56,435 bases of DNA from Billgrantia zhangzhouensis (GCF_021404465.1 NZ_JABFTT010000021.1:1-56435), one strand, 5' to 3'; shown: positions 44,587 through 54,249, counted from the stretch's first letter. The notes: a model not told the origin generated them from the sequence alone. Made by a program: numbers and translations.

Positions 44587-47022
44587 ATGAACGAGCACGA
44601 CCAGGACGAACACGACTTGCAGCAGGCAGGATCGGATCCCGACGAGACGCTGGGCTCCGACGGCGAGGTGGATGGAGTCGCCAATGCCGTGATTCCGGCC
44701 AGTGAATACCTGCCCGAACGCATCTATCTGCTGCCGATCCACAATCGTCCCTTCTTCCCTGCCCAGGTCCAGCCGCTGGTGATCAACCGCGAGCGCTGGG
44801 AAGAGACCATCCGCCGGGTCGGCAATACGCCCCACCATACGCTTGGGGTGGCCTTCGTTGGCGATACGGCCGTGGAAGAGCTGAGCCATGAGCACTTCCC
44901 CGAGTTCGGCACCGCGGTGAAGGTACACAAGCTTCAAGGCGAAGAGGGCCAGTTGCAGTTCATCGCCCAAGGCCTGCGCCGTTTCCGCATCCAGCGTTGG
45001 CTGTCGAAGAAGCCGCCCTACCTGGTCGAGGTCAGCTACCCCCGCGAGCCGGTCAAGGCCGACGAGGACGAGACCCGCGCCTATGCCATGGCGATCATCA
45101 ACGGCATCAAGGAATTGCTGCCGATCAACCCGCTCTACGGCGAGGAGCTCAAGCACTACCTCAATCGCTTCAGCCCCCACGAGCCGGGACCGTTGACCGA
45201 TTTCGCCGCCGCCATCACCTCGGCCAAGGGGCCGGAGCTACAAGCAGTGCTCGAGACCCTGCCGGTGCAGTCGCGCATGGAGAAGGTATTGCCATTGCTG
45301 CGCAAGGAGATCGACGTCGCCCAGTTGCAGACCGAGATCAGCGAACAGGTCAACGCCCAGATGCAAGAGCGTCAGCGCGAGTTCTTCCTGCGCGAGCAGC
45401 TCAAGGTGATCCAGCGCGAACTCGGTATCTCCAAGGACGATCGCGAGAACGACGTCGATACCTTCCGCGATCGCCTGGAGGGGCTGACGGTGCCGCCCAA
45501 GGTCTACACCCGCATCGAGGAGGAGCTCGACAAGCTCTCGGTGCTGGAAACCGGCTCGCCGGAGTACGGCACCACGCGCAACTACCTGGACTGGCTGACC
45601 TCGATGCCATGGGGCGTGCGCAGCCAGGATCAGCTCGATCTGGTGCATGCCCGGACGGTGCTCGACCGCGACCACGACGGCCTCAAGGACGTCAAGGAGC
45701 GCATCATCGAGTTCCTCGCCGAGGGCACTTTCAAGGGTGACGTCGGCGGCTCGATCCTGCTGCTGGTCGGTCCTCCCGGGGTGGGCAAGACCTCGGTCGG
45801 CCGTTCCATCGCCGAAGCGCTGGGGCGGGAGTTCTACCGTTTCTCGGTGGGCGGCATGCGTGACGAGGCCGAGATCAAGGGGCATCGCCGTACCTACATC
45901 GGCGCCATGCCGGGCAAGCTGGTCCAGGCACTCAAGGAGGTCGAGGTCGAGAACCCGGTGATCATGCTTGACGAGATCGACAAGCTGGGCAAGTCGTTCC
46001 AGGGCGACCCGGCCTCGGCGCTGCTCGAAGTGCTCGACCCCGAACAGAACGTCGATTTCCTCGACCACTATCTCGACGTGCGCCTGGACCTGTCCAAGGT
46101 GCTGTTCGTGTGTACGGCCAACACTCTGGACTCGATTCCCGGGCCGCTGCTCGACCGCATGGAGCAGATTCGCCTGTCGGGCTACATCGCCGAGGAGAAG
46201 ATGGCGATCGCCAAACACCATCTCTGGCCCAAGCTGCTCGAGCGCGACAGAATCCCGCGCAAGCGCATCAATCTTACCGACGCGGCGCTGCGTCAGGTGA
46301 TCGAAGGCTATGCCCGCGAGGCCGGCGTGCGCCAGCTCGAGAAGCAACTGCACAGCATCGTGCGCAAGGCAGCGGTCAAGCTGCTCGAAGGTGATCAGGC
46401 CTCGGTGCGCGTCTCGGTCAAGAACCTGGAAGAGTATCTCGGTGCTCCGCTGTTCCGTCAGGAGCAGGTGCTCAAGGGGGAAGGGGTGGTCACCGGCCTG
46501 GCCTGGACCGCCATGGGCGGTGCCACGTTGCCCATCGAGGCGGGCAAGGTGCATGCCTTGTCACGCGGCTTCAAGCTCACCGGCAAGCTCGGCGAGGTGA
46601 TGCAGGAGTCGGCCAACATTGCCTACAGCTACGCGCTGGGACATCTGGCCGAGTACGGCGTCGATGCCGACTTCTTCGACTCGGCCTTCGTCCACTTGCA
46701 TGTGCCCGAGGGGGCAACGCCCAAGGATGGCCCCTCGGCGGGGGTGACCATGACCACGGCGCTGCTGTCACTGGCGCGGCATCAGGGCGTCGATCGGCCG
46801 CTGGCGATGACCGGTGAACTGACGTTGACCGGCCAGGTGCTGCCGGTAGGCGGAATTCGCGAGAAGATCATCGCCGCCCGGCGCAGCAAGATCTTCGAGG
46901 TGATCCTGCCCGAAGCCAACCGCCGCGACTACGACGAGCTGCCGGACTTCCTCAAGGAAGGCATGACGGTGCATTTCGCCAAACGCTATCGCGATGTCGC
47001 GAAGGTGGCGTTCGGTATCTGA
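44587..47022 (+). CDS. lon: ATP-dependent protease Lon (endopeptidase La)
   Basis: An 811-residue Lon protease. An acidic N-terminal extension (NEHDQDEHDLQQAGSDPDET) precedes the substrate-binding LON domain (about 45-240). The AAA domain has Walker A GPPGVGKTS and Walker B PVIMLDEIDKLG. The protease domain carries the Ser-Lys dyad at Ser717 (DGPSAGV) and Lys760 (GGIREKIIAARR), 43 residues apart as in E. coli. ATG 44587 has GAGGA upstream. The expected clpX and hupB neighbours are missing, so this may be the second, AsrA-like Lon found in pseudomonads rather than the main one; that is inference. Confidence 0.93.
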   Translation: MNEHDQDEHDLQQAGSDPDETLGSDGEVDGVANAVIPASEYLPERIYLLPIHNRPFFPAQVQPLVINRERWEETIRRVGNTPHHTLGVAFVGDTAVEELSHEHFPEFGTAVKVHKLQGEEGQLQFIAQGLRRFRIQRWLSKKPPYLVEVSYPREPVKADEDETRAYAMAIINGIKELLPINPLYGEELKHYLNRFSPHEPGPLTDFAAAITSAKGPELQAVLETLPVQSRMEKVLPLLRKEIDVAQLQTEISEQVNAQMQERQREFFLREQLKVIQRELGISKDDRENDVDTFRDRLEGLTVPPKVYTRIEEELDKLSVLETGSPEYGTTRNYLDWLTSMPWGVRSQDQLDLVHARTVLDRDHDGLKDVKERIIEFLAEGTFKGDVGGSILLLVGPPGVGKTSVGRSIAEALGREFYRFSVGGMRDEAEIKGHRRTYIGAMPGKLVQALKEVEVENPVIMLDEIDKLGKSFQGDPASALLEVLDPEQNVDFLDHYLDVRLDLSKVLFVCTANTLDSIPGPLLDRMEQIRLSGYIAEEKMAIAKHHLWPKLLERDRIPRKRINLTDAALRQVIEGYAREAGVRQLEKQLHSIVRKAAVKLLEGDQASVRVSVKNLEEYLGAPLFRQEQVLKGEGVVTGLAWTAMGGATLPIEAGKVHALSRGFKLTGKLGEVMQESANIAYSYALGHLAEYGVDADFFDSAFVHLHVPEGATPKDGPSAGVTMTTALLSLARHQGVDRPLAMTGELTLTGQVLPVGGIREKIIAARRSKIFEVILPEANRRDYDELPDFLKEGMTVHFAKRYRDVAKVAFGI

Positions 47023-47073
47023 AACCGGCCTGGTGGCGCCATGGGAGCGCTGTGTAAAGCGTGCAGCGTTTTC

Positions 47074-47802
47074 CTACATCGAGACATTGGCCCCGCCGTC
47101 CACCACCAGCGTCTCGCCGCTGACGAAGGTGTTCTCGGCGCCGGCGAGGAAGGCCACTGCCTGGGCCACCTCGCCGGCTTCGGCCACCCGACCGAGTGGC
47201 GTCGCCGCCTGCCAGCGCCGCCGCGATTCGGACGCGGTATCCTGCATGCCCACGCTGACCGGCCCCGGGGCTACGGCGTTGACCAGGATGCCGTGGGGGC
47301 CGAGCTCCGCCGCCAGGGCGCGGGTGAGCGCCAGCATGGCGCCCTTGCACATGGCATAGGCCGAACGCTCGCTGGTGGTACGCAGGCCATGGGCCGAGGC
47401 GACGATGACGATACGACCGCCGTCACCGGCCATCATCAATCGGGCGGCAGCCTGTAGTGCCTGGTAGGCCCCGCTGACGTTGATCGTCAGCATCTCCCCG
47501 AGTGCTTCGGCTGTCACCTCGACGAAGCGTCCCCGGCGGATCACGCCGGCAGCATTGATGCAGGCATCCAGGCCCGCGCCATGCGCCGCGATACGGGTAA
47601 ATGCCGCCTCGATGCTAGCCGGCTGGGTCAGGTCGCAGGCAATGAAGGCAGATTGCTCCGGCCATTCATTGAGCAGAGTGCTGGCTTGCGCTTCCGCGCT
47701 TGCGTGATCCAGCAGATAGACGAAGTCACCCGCCGCTATCATCTTGGCGACGACAGCGCTGCCGATTCCCCCGGTGGCGCCCAGTACGGCCGTGATTCGC
47801 AT
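47074..47802 (-). CDS. Short-chain dehydrogenase/reductase
   Basis: A 242-residue SDR-family oxidoreductase. The NAD(P)-binding motif is GATGGIGSAV (residues 8-17), CINAAGV follows at about 85-91, and the catalytic Ser-x-Tyr-x3-Lys is represented by SAHGL...SAYAMCKGA (Tyr and Lys in YAMCK). NAVAPGPV is the usual substrate loop. ATG 47802 gives the SDR start (MRITAVLGATGG) and has AGGA upstream. It is divergent from the TAXI-TRAP genes with 137 bp between starts. Substrate unknown; it might act on the compound imported by that transporter. Confidence 0.88.
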   Translation of the reverse strand: MRITAVLGATGGIGSAVVAKMIAAGDFVYLLDHASAEAQASTLLNEWPEQSAFIACDLTQPASIEAAFTRIAAHGAGLDACINAAGVIRRGRFVEVTAEALGEMLTINVSGAYQALQAAARLMMAGDGGRIVIVASAHGLRTTSERSAYAMCKGAMLALTRALAAELGPHGILVNAVAPGPVSVGMQDTASESRRRWQAATPLGRVAEAGEVAQAVAFLAGAENTFVSGETLVVDGGANVSM

Positions 47803-47939
47803 GTCATGTCCTAGGTATGCTTCGGTTAGGAAAATCGGCATTATAGACGTTTGCCCGACATTTCTTTATAACGACTCGACCACCACAACAAGATACATGT
47901 CATCGTACAGCGATGCTGGACGCCGAAACGGAGAGACCG

Positions 47940-48917
47940 ATGTCAAACCGCAAGTTCGCCTTTACTCGTACCCTGCTGGCCTCGGCTACGGCCGTCGCAT
48001 TGGGCGCCACTGCACTTTCCGCCCAGGCCGAAACCCGAGTCACTTACAAGTCCGCCTCGGCGGGCACGGCCTACTACCAGATGGGGGTCGAGCTCTCCGA
48101 GGCGATCCGCCGGGGTACCGAAGGCGAAATCGTACTGACCCTGGAAGAGAGCCAGGGCTCGGTGCAGAACGTCATGGAGGTGATGGCGCGCCAGGGCAAC
48201 TACGTCTTCACCACGCCGCCGGGGCTGGTCGACCAGGCCATGGCCGGCGAGGGTCCCTTCGCCGAACGGCAGAATCCCCGCTTCCAGGAGATTCGTGGCC
48301 TGTTCCCGATTCCCGCCATCACCATGCACCTCGTGGTAGCCGGCGACGAGGGTGTGATCGGCCTGGAGGAGTTGGAGGACAAGCATATCCTCATCGGTCG
48401 CGGCACCTTTGGCGCCCGTGAGGCGGAGCGCTATCTGGAGCTGTTCGACATGCTGGACAAGGTGCGCGTGGCCAATGCCGAGATCGGCAGCGGTCCCGAT
48501 GCGCTCAAGAACGGCCAGATCGATGCCTTCGTCACGGCCAGCTCGTTCCCCACGCCCAACGTGATCGAAACCGCCGCCAGCATGCCGATCAGCCTGGTCA
48601 GCCTCACCGACGAGCAGATCGAGCAGACCGGCGCGGCCCGCCAGACCATTCCCGCCGGCACCTACACCGGGGTCGACGAGGATGTCGAGACCACCTCGTT
48701 GCCGGTGATCGCCTATACCACCACCAGCATGGACGATGACACAGCCTACGCCCTGACCAAGACGTTCTGGGAGCGGCGCGATGCCATGGCCGAGGAGACC
48801 GCCTGGTGGGGCGGCATTACCCACGACATGATCGGCAACATCGCCGGCACTCTGCACCCGGGAGCCGTGCGCTACTATGACGAAGCCGGCATCGAGATTC
48901 CCGACGAGCTGCGCTAG
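47940..48917 (+). CDS. TAXI-family TRAP transporter solute-binding protein
   Basis: A 325-residue periplasmic binding protein. The signal peptide ends near AQA (about residue 31). TYKSASAGTAYYQMGVELSEAIRR is the TAXI signature near the mature N-terminus, and ILIGRGTFGAREAERYLELF and GQIDAFVTASSFPTPNVIE are further conserved. It captures a small solute (often a carboxylate or amino acid) for the fused TRAP permease that follows after 120 bp. A GGAG site lies before ATG 47940. The solute cannot be read from sequence. Confidence 0.9.
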   Translation: MSNRKFAFTRTLLASATAVALGATALSAQAETRVTYKSASAGTAYYQMGVELSEAIRRGTEGEIVLTLEESQGSVQNVMEVMARQGNYVFTTPPGLVDQAMAGEGPFAERQNPRFQEIRGLFPIPAITMHLVVAGDEGVIGLEELEDKHILIGRGTFGAREAERYLELFDMLDKVRVANAEIGSGPDALKNGQIDAFVTASSFPTPNVIETAASMPISLVSLTDEQIEQTGAARQTIPAGTYTGVDEDVETTSLPVIAYTTTSMDDDTAYALTKTFWERRDAMAEETAWWGGITHDMIGNIAGTLHPGAVRYYDEAGIEIPDELR

Positions 48918-48923
48918 GTTTTG

Positions 48924-48957
48924 TACGAAAAATCGGCGAGCGCAGACAGTTTTCGTA
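48924..48957 (+). repeat. Inverted repeat between TAXI gene and TRAP permease
   Basis: TACGAAAA (48924-48931) and TTTTCGTA (48950-48957) are perfect inverted repeats separated by 18 bp, 7 bp after the TAXI stop. They could form a partial attenuator that lets the binding protein be made in excess over the permease, a common pattern, or be a regulator site. Confidence 0.4.
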
Positions 48958-49037
48958 TAGAGCCAAATTTCGTTAATCACGGCTGACAGCCGGGGCAAGG
49001 ACGCCCCCGCTGGGGTCGCAAGGCATCCCTGCATTTT

Positions 49038-50849
49038 ATGCTATCGACTTCTTCCTCTTCATCGTTGGCCGGTTCGGCCGTCGGTCATGATGCGCCGCGC
49101 GTCCATCCCGCCTGGGTGCTCCTCGGTGCGGTCACGGTGGTCTTTCACCTGGGCCTGATCTTCTACGGTCTGACGCCGGCGCTGGTCAGCCGGCCAATTC
49201 ACATGGCCCTGGCGCTACCCTGGATCCTGATCTTGTCCGCTCGCACTCCTTACGAGCGCTGGAGTGGCTGGCTGTTGACCGTGCTCGGTATCGCCGCCTG
49301 CGGCTATATCGCCTTCAATGAAGAAGCCCTGGCCACCCAGTACGGCTTCATCGACAACGATTTCCAGATGCTGCTGGGCGTATTCCTGATCGTGCTTACC
49401 CTGGAGACGGCACGCCGGGCGATCGGCTGGCCGCTGCCATTGGTAGCGGTGGCGGCGCTGGCCTACGCGGTGTTCGGTGAACACATCCCCGGCCAGTTCG
49501 GCCATCCGGGGCTGCCGATGCAGAGCTTCGTCGGCACCCTGACCATCGCCGAAAGCGGCCTTTGGGGCTCGCTTACCGGAGTGAGCGTCGGCGTGGTGGC
49601 GATCTTCGTCATCTTCGGCGCAGTGCTCAACGCCGGCGAGGCGGGGCGCGGCTTCATGAACATGGCCAGTGCCTTTGCCGGACGCCTGACCGGCGGGGCG
49701 GCCAAGGTCTCGGTGATCTCCTCGGCGCTGATGGGATCGATCTCCGGCTCCGCCTCGGCCAACGTGGCCTCCACCGGGGCCATCACCATTCCCTCCATGG
49801 TGAGGCTGGGCTACCCGCGCACCCTGGCCGGGGGCGTCGAGGCGGTAGCCTCCTCGGGCGGGCAGATCATGCCGCCGCTGATGGGGGCGGGCGCCTTCGT
49901 CATGGTGGAACTCACCGGTACGCCCTACACCCAGATCATGGCCGCGGCGCTACTGCCGGCGATCCTCTATTTCGCCACCGTGTGGATGGGCATCAACGCC
50001 TACGCCACCCGTCACGATCTGCGACCCATGGCGGCAGCCGACCAGCCCAGCGGCAAGGAGGTGGCGATCACCTCGCTGTTCTTCGCCGTGCCCTTCGTGC
50101 TGTTGCTGGAACGTATCTTCCTCGGCGGCTATACGCCGCAGTACGCGGCGAGCATCGCCATCTTCGCCGGCATGCTGCTGCTGTTCTTCGACGTGACGCT
50201 GACGTTCTCGGCACGCGGCTTCGCCTCGCGCATGGCCGAAGCGGTGGTCACGGCCGGACGCCAGGTGGCGGTGATCGGCGCCATCATCATCTGCGCTTCG
50301 CTGGTCATCGGCGTGCTGTCGCTGACCGGGCTCGGGGTCAAGATCACCTCCGGAATCCTGTCGCTCTCCAACGAGATGTTGTGGCCGGCGCTGCTGCTCA
50401 CGGCGCTGGCCTGCCTGGTACTGGGCATGGAGGTGCCGACCACCGCCGCCTATGTGATCTGCGTGTCGGTGGCGGGACCTGCACTCACCGCGCTGGGGCT
50501 CGAGCCGCTGCTGGCCCATCTCTTCGTGTTCTGGTTCGCGCTGCTCTCGACCATCACGCCGCCGGTGTGCGGCGGAGTATTCATCGCCGCCGGCATGGTC
50601 GGGGAGAACTGGCTCAAGGTAGCGATGAAAGCCATGGCATTGGGCATCGGGCTCTACATCATCCCGCTGGCCATGGTCGCCAACCCCGAGGTGATCCGCC
50701 TGGCCTTCGATCCGCTCTGGGCCGTTCTCGATGCACTCAAGATCGCGCTGGGTCTCGCCGCCATCTCCTACGGGGTGATCGCGCGGCGTGCCGCGTGGCT
50801 GCGGGTAGTACTGGTGGTGGCCGGCGCGCTGGCGATCTTCGCTTTTTGA
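49038..50849 (+). CDS. TRAP transporter fused permease (4TM/12TM)
   Basis: A 603-residue integral membrane protein joining the small (DctQ-like) and large (DctM-like) TRAP subunits, as is usual for TAXI systems. DctM-type motifs are visible: GSISGSASANVASTGAITIPSM, VEAVASSGGQIMPPLMGAGAF, and STITPPVCGGVFIAAGM. Import would be driven by a sodium or proton gradient, plausibly sodium in a halophile. ATG 49038 lacks a clear ribosome site. The following gene starts 23 bp downstream and is probably in the same operon. Confidence 0.92.
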   Translation: MLSTSSSSSLAGSAVGHDAPRVHPAWVLLGAVTVVFHLGLIFYGLTPALVSRPIHMALALPWILILSARTPYERWSGWLLTVLGIAACGYIAFNEEALATQYGFIDNDFQMLLGVFLIVLTLETARRAIGWPLPLVAVAALAYAVFGEHIPGQFGHPGLPMQSFVGTLTIAESGLWGSLTGVSVGVVAIFVIFGAVLNAGEAGRGFMNMASAFAGRLTGGAAKVSVISSALMGSISGSASANVASTGAITIPSMVRLGYPRTLAGGVEAVASSGGQIMPPLMGAGAFVMVELTGTPYTQIMAAALLPAILYFATVWMGINAYATRHDLRPMAAADQPSGKEVAITSLFFAVPFVLLLERIFLGGYTPQYAASIAIFAGMLLLFFDVTLTFSARGFASRMAEAVVTAGRQVAVIGAIIICASLVIGVLSLTGLGVKITSGILSLSNEMLWPALLLTALACLVLGMEVPTTAAYVICVSVAGPALTALGLEPLLAHLFVFWFALLSTITPPVCGGVFIAAGMVGENWLKVAMKAMALGIGLYIIPLAMVANPEVIRLAFDPLWAVLDALKIALGLAAISYGVIARRAAWLRVVLVVAGALAIFAF

Positions 50850-50872
50850 GCTGAGCCCTTGAGGGAAATGAG

Positions 50873-51418
50873 ATGATCGTTGCCACGCTAGGCCCCGAAG
50901 GAAATAACCATGTGCTGGTGCTGCGCCGCTATCTCGACGCTCGCGGGCTGGCCGATGCGCAGGTGAGGCTGTTCGACGACTTCCCCGCGATGTTCGCGGC
51001 GCTGGTGGCGGGCAAAGTGGATAGGGTGCTGCAATGCACGGCCCACTTCAGCCATGCCGACTGCGTGGGACGCTACATGCATCGCGCCTTTCCGGTGGAT
51101 GCCTTCGTTGCCGGCAGCCATCCGCTGGCGCTGCTGGCGCGTCGCGGGGTCGCCGAGCCGCGCCAGGTGGCGCGCCAGCCCGCCACCCGGTATTACACCG
51201 ACCTTTCGGGGTTCGCCGAAGAACTCGACGTGCCCACCACCGTGGCGGTGGCCCAGGGGCTGCTGGCAGGCCGCTTCGAGGCCGGCATCTGCACCCGGCG
51301 AACGCTCGAGGAGCATCCCGACGCGTTGCGCCTGATCGAGGACCTGGGCCCGGCACTGGACGTCTGGGTGCTGTATGGCCGCCAGCCGCTCCCCGATGGC
51401 AGCCCCCTGTCACTCTAG
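50873..51418 (+). CDS. Prephenate-dehydratase-like small protein
   Basis: A 181-residue soluble protein that begins like the catalytic fold of prephenate dehydratase (MIVATLGPEGNNHVLVLRRYL; then MFAALVAGKVDRVLQCT). It lacks the ACT domain, and the dehydratase TRF motif is replaced by ATRYY, so the classical reaction is doubtful. A GAGGG site precedes the ATG. It sits at the end of the TAXI-TRAP operon, suggesting that it binds or converts the imported compound, perhaps a cyclohexadiene or aromatic acid. That last step is speculation. Confidence 0.7.
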   Translation: MIVATLGPEGNNHVLVLRRYLDARGLADAQVRLFDDFPAMFAALVAGKVDRVLQCTAHFSHADCVGRYMHRAFPVDAFVAGSHPLALLARRGVAEPRQVARQPATRYYTDLSGFAEELDVPTTVAVAQGLLAGRFEAGICTRRTLEEHPDALRLIEDLGPALDVWVLYGRQPLPDGSPLSL

Positions 51419-51495
51419 GTTTTCGGACAAAACCTAACAGGCACCGTGGCCATGGTATGCTCAATGCCTCTGGTTTCCAGTGCAGGAGCGTCGCC

Positions 51496-53058
51496 GTGTC
51501 CATCCCGTCTCGCCGCAAGCTGCCCATCGGCATTCAAACCTTTTCCGACATCATCGAAGGCGGCTACTACTACGTCGACAAGACACCTCACATCCACCGC
51601 CTGATCGAGCAAGGCAAGTACTACTTCCTCTCGCGCCCGCGCCGCTTCGGCAAGAGCCTGCTGGTGGATACCCTGTGTTGTCTGTTCGAGGGCCGCGAAG
51701 CGCTGTTCCATGGGCTCTACATTCACGACAAGTGGGACTGGCAGAAGCGCCATCCGGTGATTCGGCTGAGCTTTGGCGACGGCGTGCTGACGAGTCGCAG
51801 CACACTGGACAGCCACATCCGGCACCAACTGCAACAGCACCGTCAACGACTGGGCATCATCAATCCGCCGCCGGAATTGATTTCCAACGACTTCTCGGAC
51901 CTGATCCGCCGGGCGCACGAGCAGCATGGCCAGCGCGTCGTCGTGCTGATCGACGAGTACGACAAGCCCATTCTCGACAACCTGCTCGAACCCAAGCGCG
52001 CCCGCGAGCTACGCGAAGGGCTGAAGAACCTCTACAGTGTGCTCAAGGACGCTGATCGCCACTTGCAATTCTGCCTGCTCACCGGGGTCTCCAAATTCAG
52101 CAAGGTCAGCCTGTTCTCGGGGCTCAACAACCTCAACGACATCACCCTCGACGCTCCCCATTCCACCATCTGCGGCTATACCGACGAAGACATCGACACG
52201 GTCTTCGCGCCTGAGCTGCCTGGCCTGGAGCGCCGCGACATCCGCCACTGGTACAACGGCTACCGTTGGGGGAGCCAAGCCGTGCCTTCCGTTTACAACC
52301 CATTCGACGTGCTGCTGCTGTTTCAGAAACGCGAGTTCGCCCCCTACTGGTTCGAGACCGCCACGCCCGCCTTTTTGATCGATGTCCTCAAGGAGCGCGG
52401 CACCTACACGCCTGCGCTAAGCCATTGGGAGGCAGAGCCGGAATTGATGAGCCGCTTCGACGTCGACGACATGGCCACCGAAGCATTGCTGTTCCAGGCC
52501 GGCTACCTCACCGTCAAGCAAGTCGAAGAGCCAATGCTGGGCTATCGCCTCTACACGCTCGGTGTTCCCAACCGGGAGGTGGAGAGCAGTCTGAACCAGG
52601 CGCTGTTGCCCGTGCTGGGCGTCGAGAATGCGCCTCGCCAGCGCAAGACCCTGTTCGACGCACTTCGCCAACACGACCTGGCGGCGCTGGAAACCCACCT
52701 CAAGGCGCTCTATGCCGGCCTGCCCCACGACTGGTACCGCAACAACCCCATCGCGCGCTATGAAGGCCACTATGCCAGCGTGTTCTACAGCCACTTCGCC
52801 GCCCTGGGCGTGAGCGTGACGGTGGAAGACGCCAGCCATACCGGCAAGGTCGACATGACCGTCGACTTCGACGGCCACCTCTACCTGTTCGAGTTCAAGG
52901 TGGTCGAGCAACTGCCCGAAGGCAAGGCGCTGCAGCAGCTCCAGGAGAAGGGCTATGCCGACAAGTACCGCGGCCAGGGCAAGCCCATTCACCTGGTCGG
53001 TGTCGAGTTCTCCCGCGAACGGCGCCAGATCGTCGCCTTCGATGTCGCGGCGGCTTGA
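51496..53058 (+). CDS. AAA-ATPase-like protein with PD-(D/E)XK nuclease domain (DUF1703)
   Basis: A 520-residue protein of the AAA-ATPase-like/DUF1703 type. The N-terminus KLPIGIQTFSDIIEGGYYYVDKT is followed by a Walker-A-like FLSRPRRFGKSLLVDTL and Walker-B-like VVVLIDEYDKPILDNL. HWYNGYRWG is the middle signature. The C-terminal nuclease-like fold has KVDMTVDFDGHLYLFEFKVV (DxD and ExK elements). The start is GTG 51496 with CAGGAG seven bases upstream; the longer frame overlaps the previous gene. The family is often multicopy and laterally spread; its role is unknown, with defence or mobile-element functions proposed. Confidence 0.88.
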   Translation: MSIPSRRKLPIGIQTFSDIIEGGYYYVDKTPHIHRLIEQGKYYFLSRPRRFGKSLLVDTLCCLFEGREALFHGLYIHDKWDWQKRHPVIRLSFGDGVLTSRSTLDSHIRHQLQQHRQRLGIINPPPELISNDFSDLIRRAHEQHGQRVVVLIDEYDKPILDNLLEPKRARELREGLKNLYSVLKDADRHLQFCLLTGVSKFSKVSLFSGLNNLNDITLDAPHSTICGYTDEDIDTVFAPELPGLERRDIRHWYNGYRWGSQAVPSVYNPFDVLLLFQKREFAPYWFETATPAFLIDVLKERGTYTPALSHWEAEPELMSRFDVDDMATEALLFQAGYLTVKQVEEPMLGYRLYTLGVPNREVESSLNQALLPVLGVENAPRQRKTLFDALRQHDLAALETHLKALYAGLPHDWYRNNPIARYEGHYASVFYSHFAALGVSVTVEDASHTGKVDMTVDFDGHLYLFEFKVVEQLPEGKALQQLQEKGYADKYRGQGKPIHLVGVEFSRERRQIVAFDVAAA

Positions 53059-53151
53059 GGCCAGCCCGGCATAGGTACGAACACGCGGCCCTCCGCAGAC
53101 AGGGCAAGCCCATCGACCTGCTCGCCCGCCGGTGAGCGACGCCAGCCCCTG

Positions 53152-54144
53152 TCAATGGTAAACGTTGCCAGCCCTTGCCTGTTGTTGCCAGTCTCTCGGC
53201 GTCATTCCCGTGGCGCTGCGAAAGGCGCGTGAGAAGGCGGCGGCCGAGGCATAGCCACAGTCGGCCGCGACCATGCTGATTTGGCTATGGGGCTGGCTCA
53301 GGAGCCGTTGCGCTTTTTTCAGCCGCAGCCTGCGCACGAGATGCCCGACCGTCTCGTTCCGGTCGGCGAGAATGCGGTAGAGGCTGCTCCGGGAAATGCC
53401 CAGATAATGGGCGATCATCTTGGCATCGAGGGTCGGTTCATGAAGATGCCCCTCGATGATGGTGCAGACCGCCGTATACCAGGCGCGATCACTACCGGGC
53501 AGCCTTTCGTTCTGGAGGGCGTATTCCTCCTGCACCGTGGCCAGGGCGAAATCGACCAGGCCGTTGAGCGTGGTTTGCGCCGCCGCCCCGTCGAACATGT
53601 GCGCGTGCTGAGCGGCCAGGCGCAGCATGCCGTCGAGCATGCGGGCGATCGGCGCGCGGGGAAAGGTGAAAACGCTACGCCCGCGATCGGCCCCGCGCTG
53701 AACCTCCGGGTAGGCAATGTCGAAACCCAGCCGCGCTCGCACCAGGCGCTTGGGCACAACGATCAGCGCATAGCGGTGATAGTGGTTGGAGACACGCACC
53801 TTGGCCTGCGGCGAGAGCATGGCCAGGCCACTGGCCGGGGTCACGCTGAGCGCATCATTGTCGGCATGGCTGTACAGGCTCTCTCCGTCGAGGATCGAGC
53901 CGAGCAGGATGAAGTCGCTGATATCGCCCGACATGTAGTTGTCGGTCGCCTCGCAGTGGCCGGCGGTGAACATCACGCCTTCACTGCTGGTGATGATGTC
54001 GCCCTCGGCCTCGAACAGCGGCGCCCGCGCGGGGTCGGGGATATCGAGGAAGGTGCGGCGGAAATAGCTGCGCCAAACCTCGAACCTGTCGGGCTCGTCA
54101 AGGGTTCTGGTATCGAGATGGACGTGGTGGATGTCGTTGGGCAT
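53152..54144 (-). CDS. AraC-family transcriptional regulator
   Basis: A 330-residue regulator with an N-terminal sensing domain (about 20-215, AraC-binding-domain-like) and a C-terminal double helix-turn-helix (about 235-322). The first HTH is DAKMIAHYLGISRSSLYRIL; the second is VAADCGYASAAAFSRAFRSATGMTPRDW. It is divergent from the autotransporter gene with 204 bp between starts, a typical regulator-target pair. ATG 54144 is used; it lacks a strong ribosome site, and a TTG 66 bp further upstream (54210) is the only in-frame alternative I see. Its effector is unknown. Confidence 0.9.
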   Translation of the reverse strand: MPNDIHHVHLDTRTLDEPDRFEVWRSYFRRTFLDIPDPARAPLFEAEGDIITSSEGVMFTAGHCEATDNYMSGDISDFILLGSILDGESLYSHADNDALSVTPASGLAMLSPQAKVRVSNHYHRYALIVVPKRLVRARLGFDIAYPEVQRGADRGRSVFTFPRAPIARMLDGMLRLAAQHAHMFDGAAAQTTLNGLVDFALATVQEEYALQNERLPGSDRAWYTAVCTIIEGHLHEPTLDAKMIAHYLGISRSSLYRILADRNETVGHLVRRLRLKKAQRLLSQPHSQISMVAADCGYASAAAFSRAFRSATGMTPRDWQQQARAGNVYH

Positions 54145-54249
54145 CGTCTGTACCCGGGGCTGGTTATTATCGGTTTTGCACAGGATGCAGTATCGGCCCC
54201 GGGGTCGCAAGCGCGTGTCCCGCGCGCAATACCTCCTGAAATATCGAAA

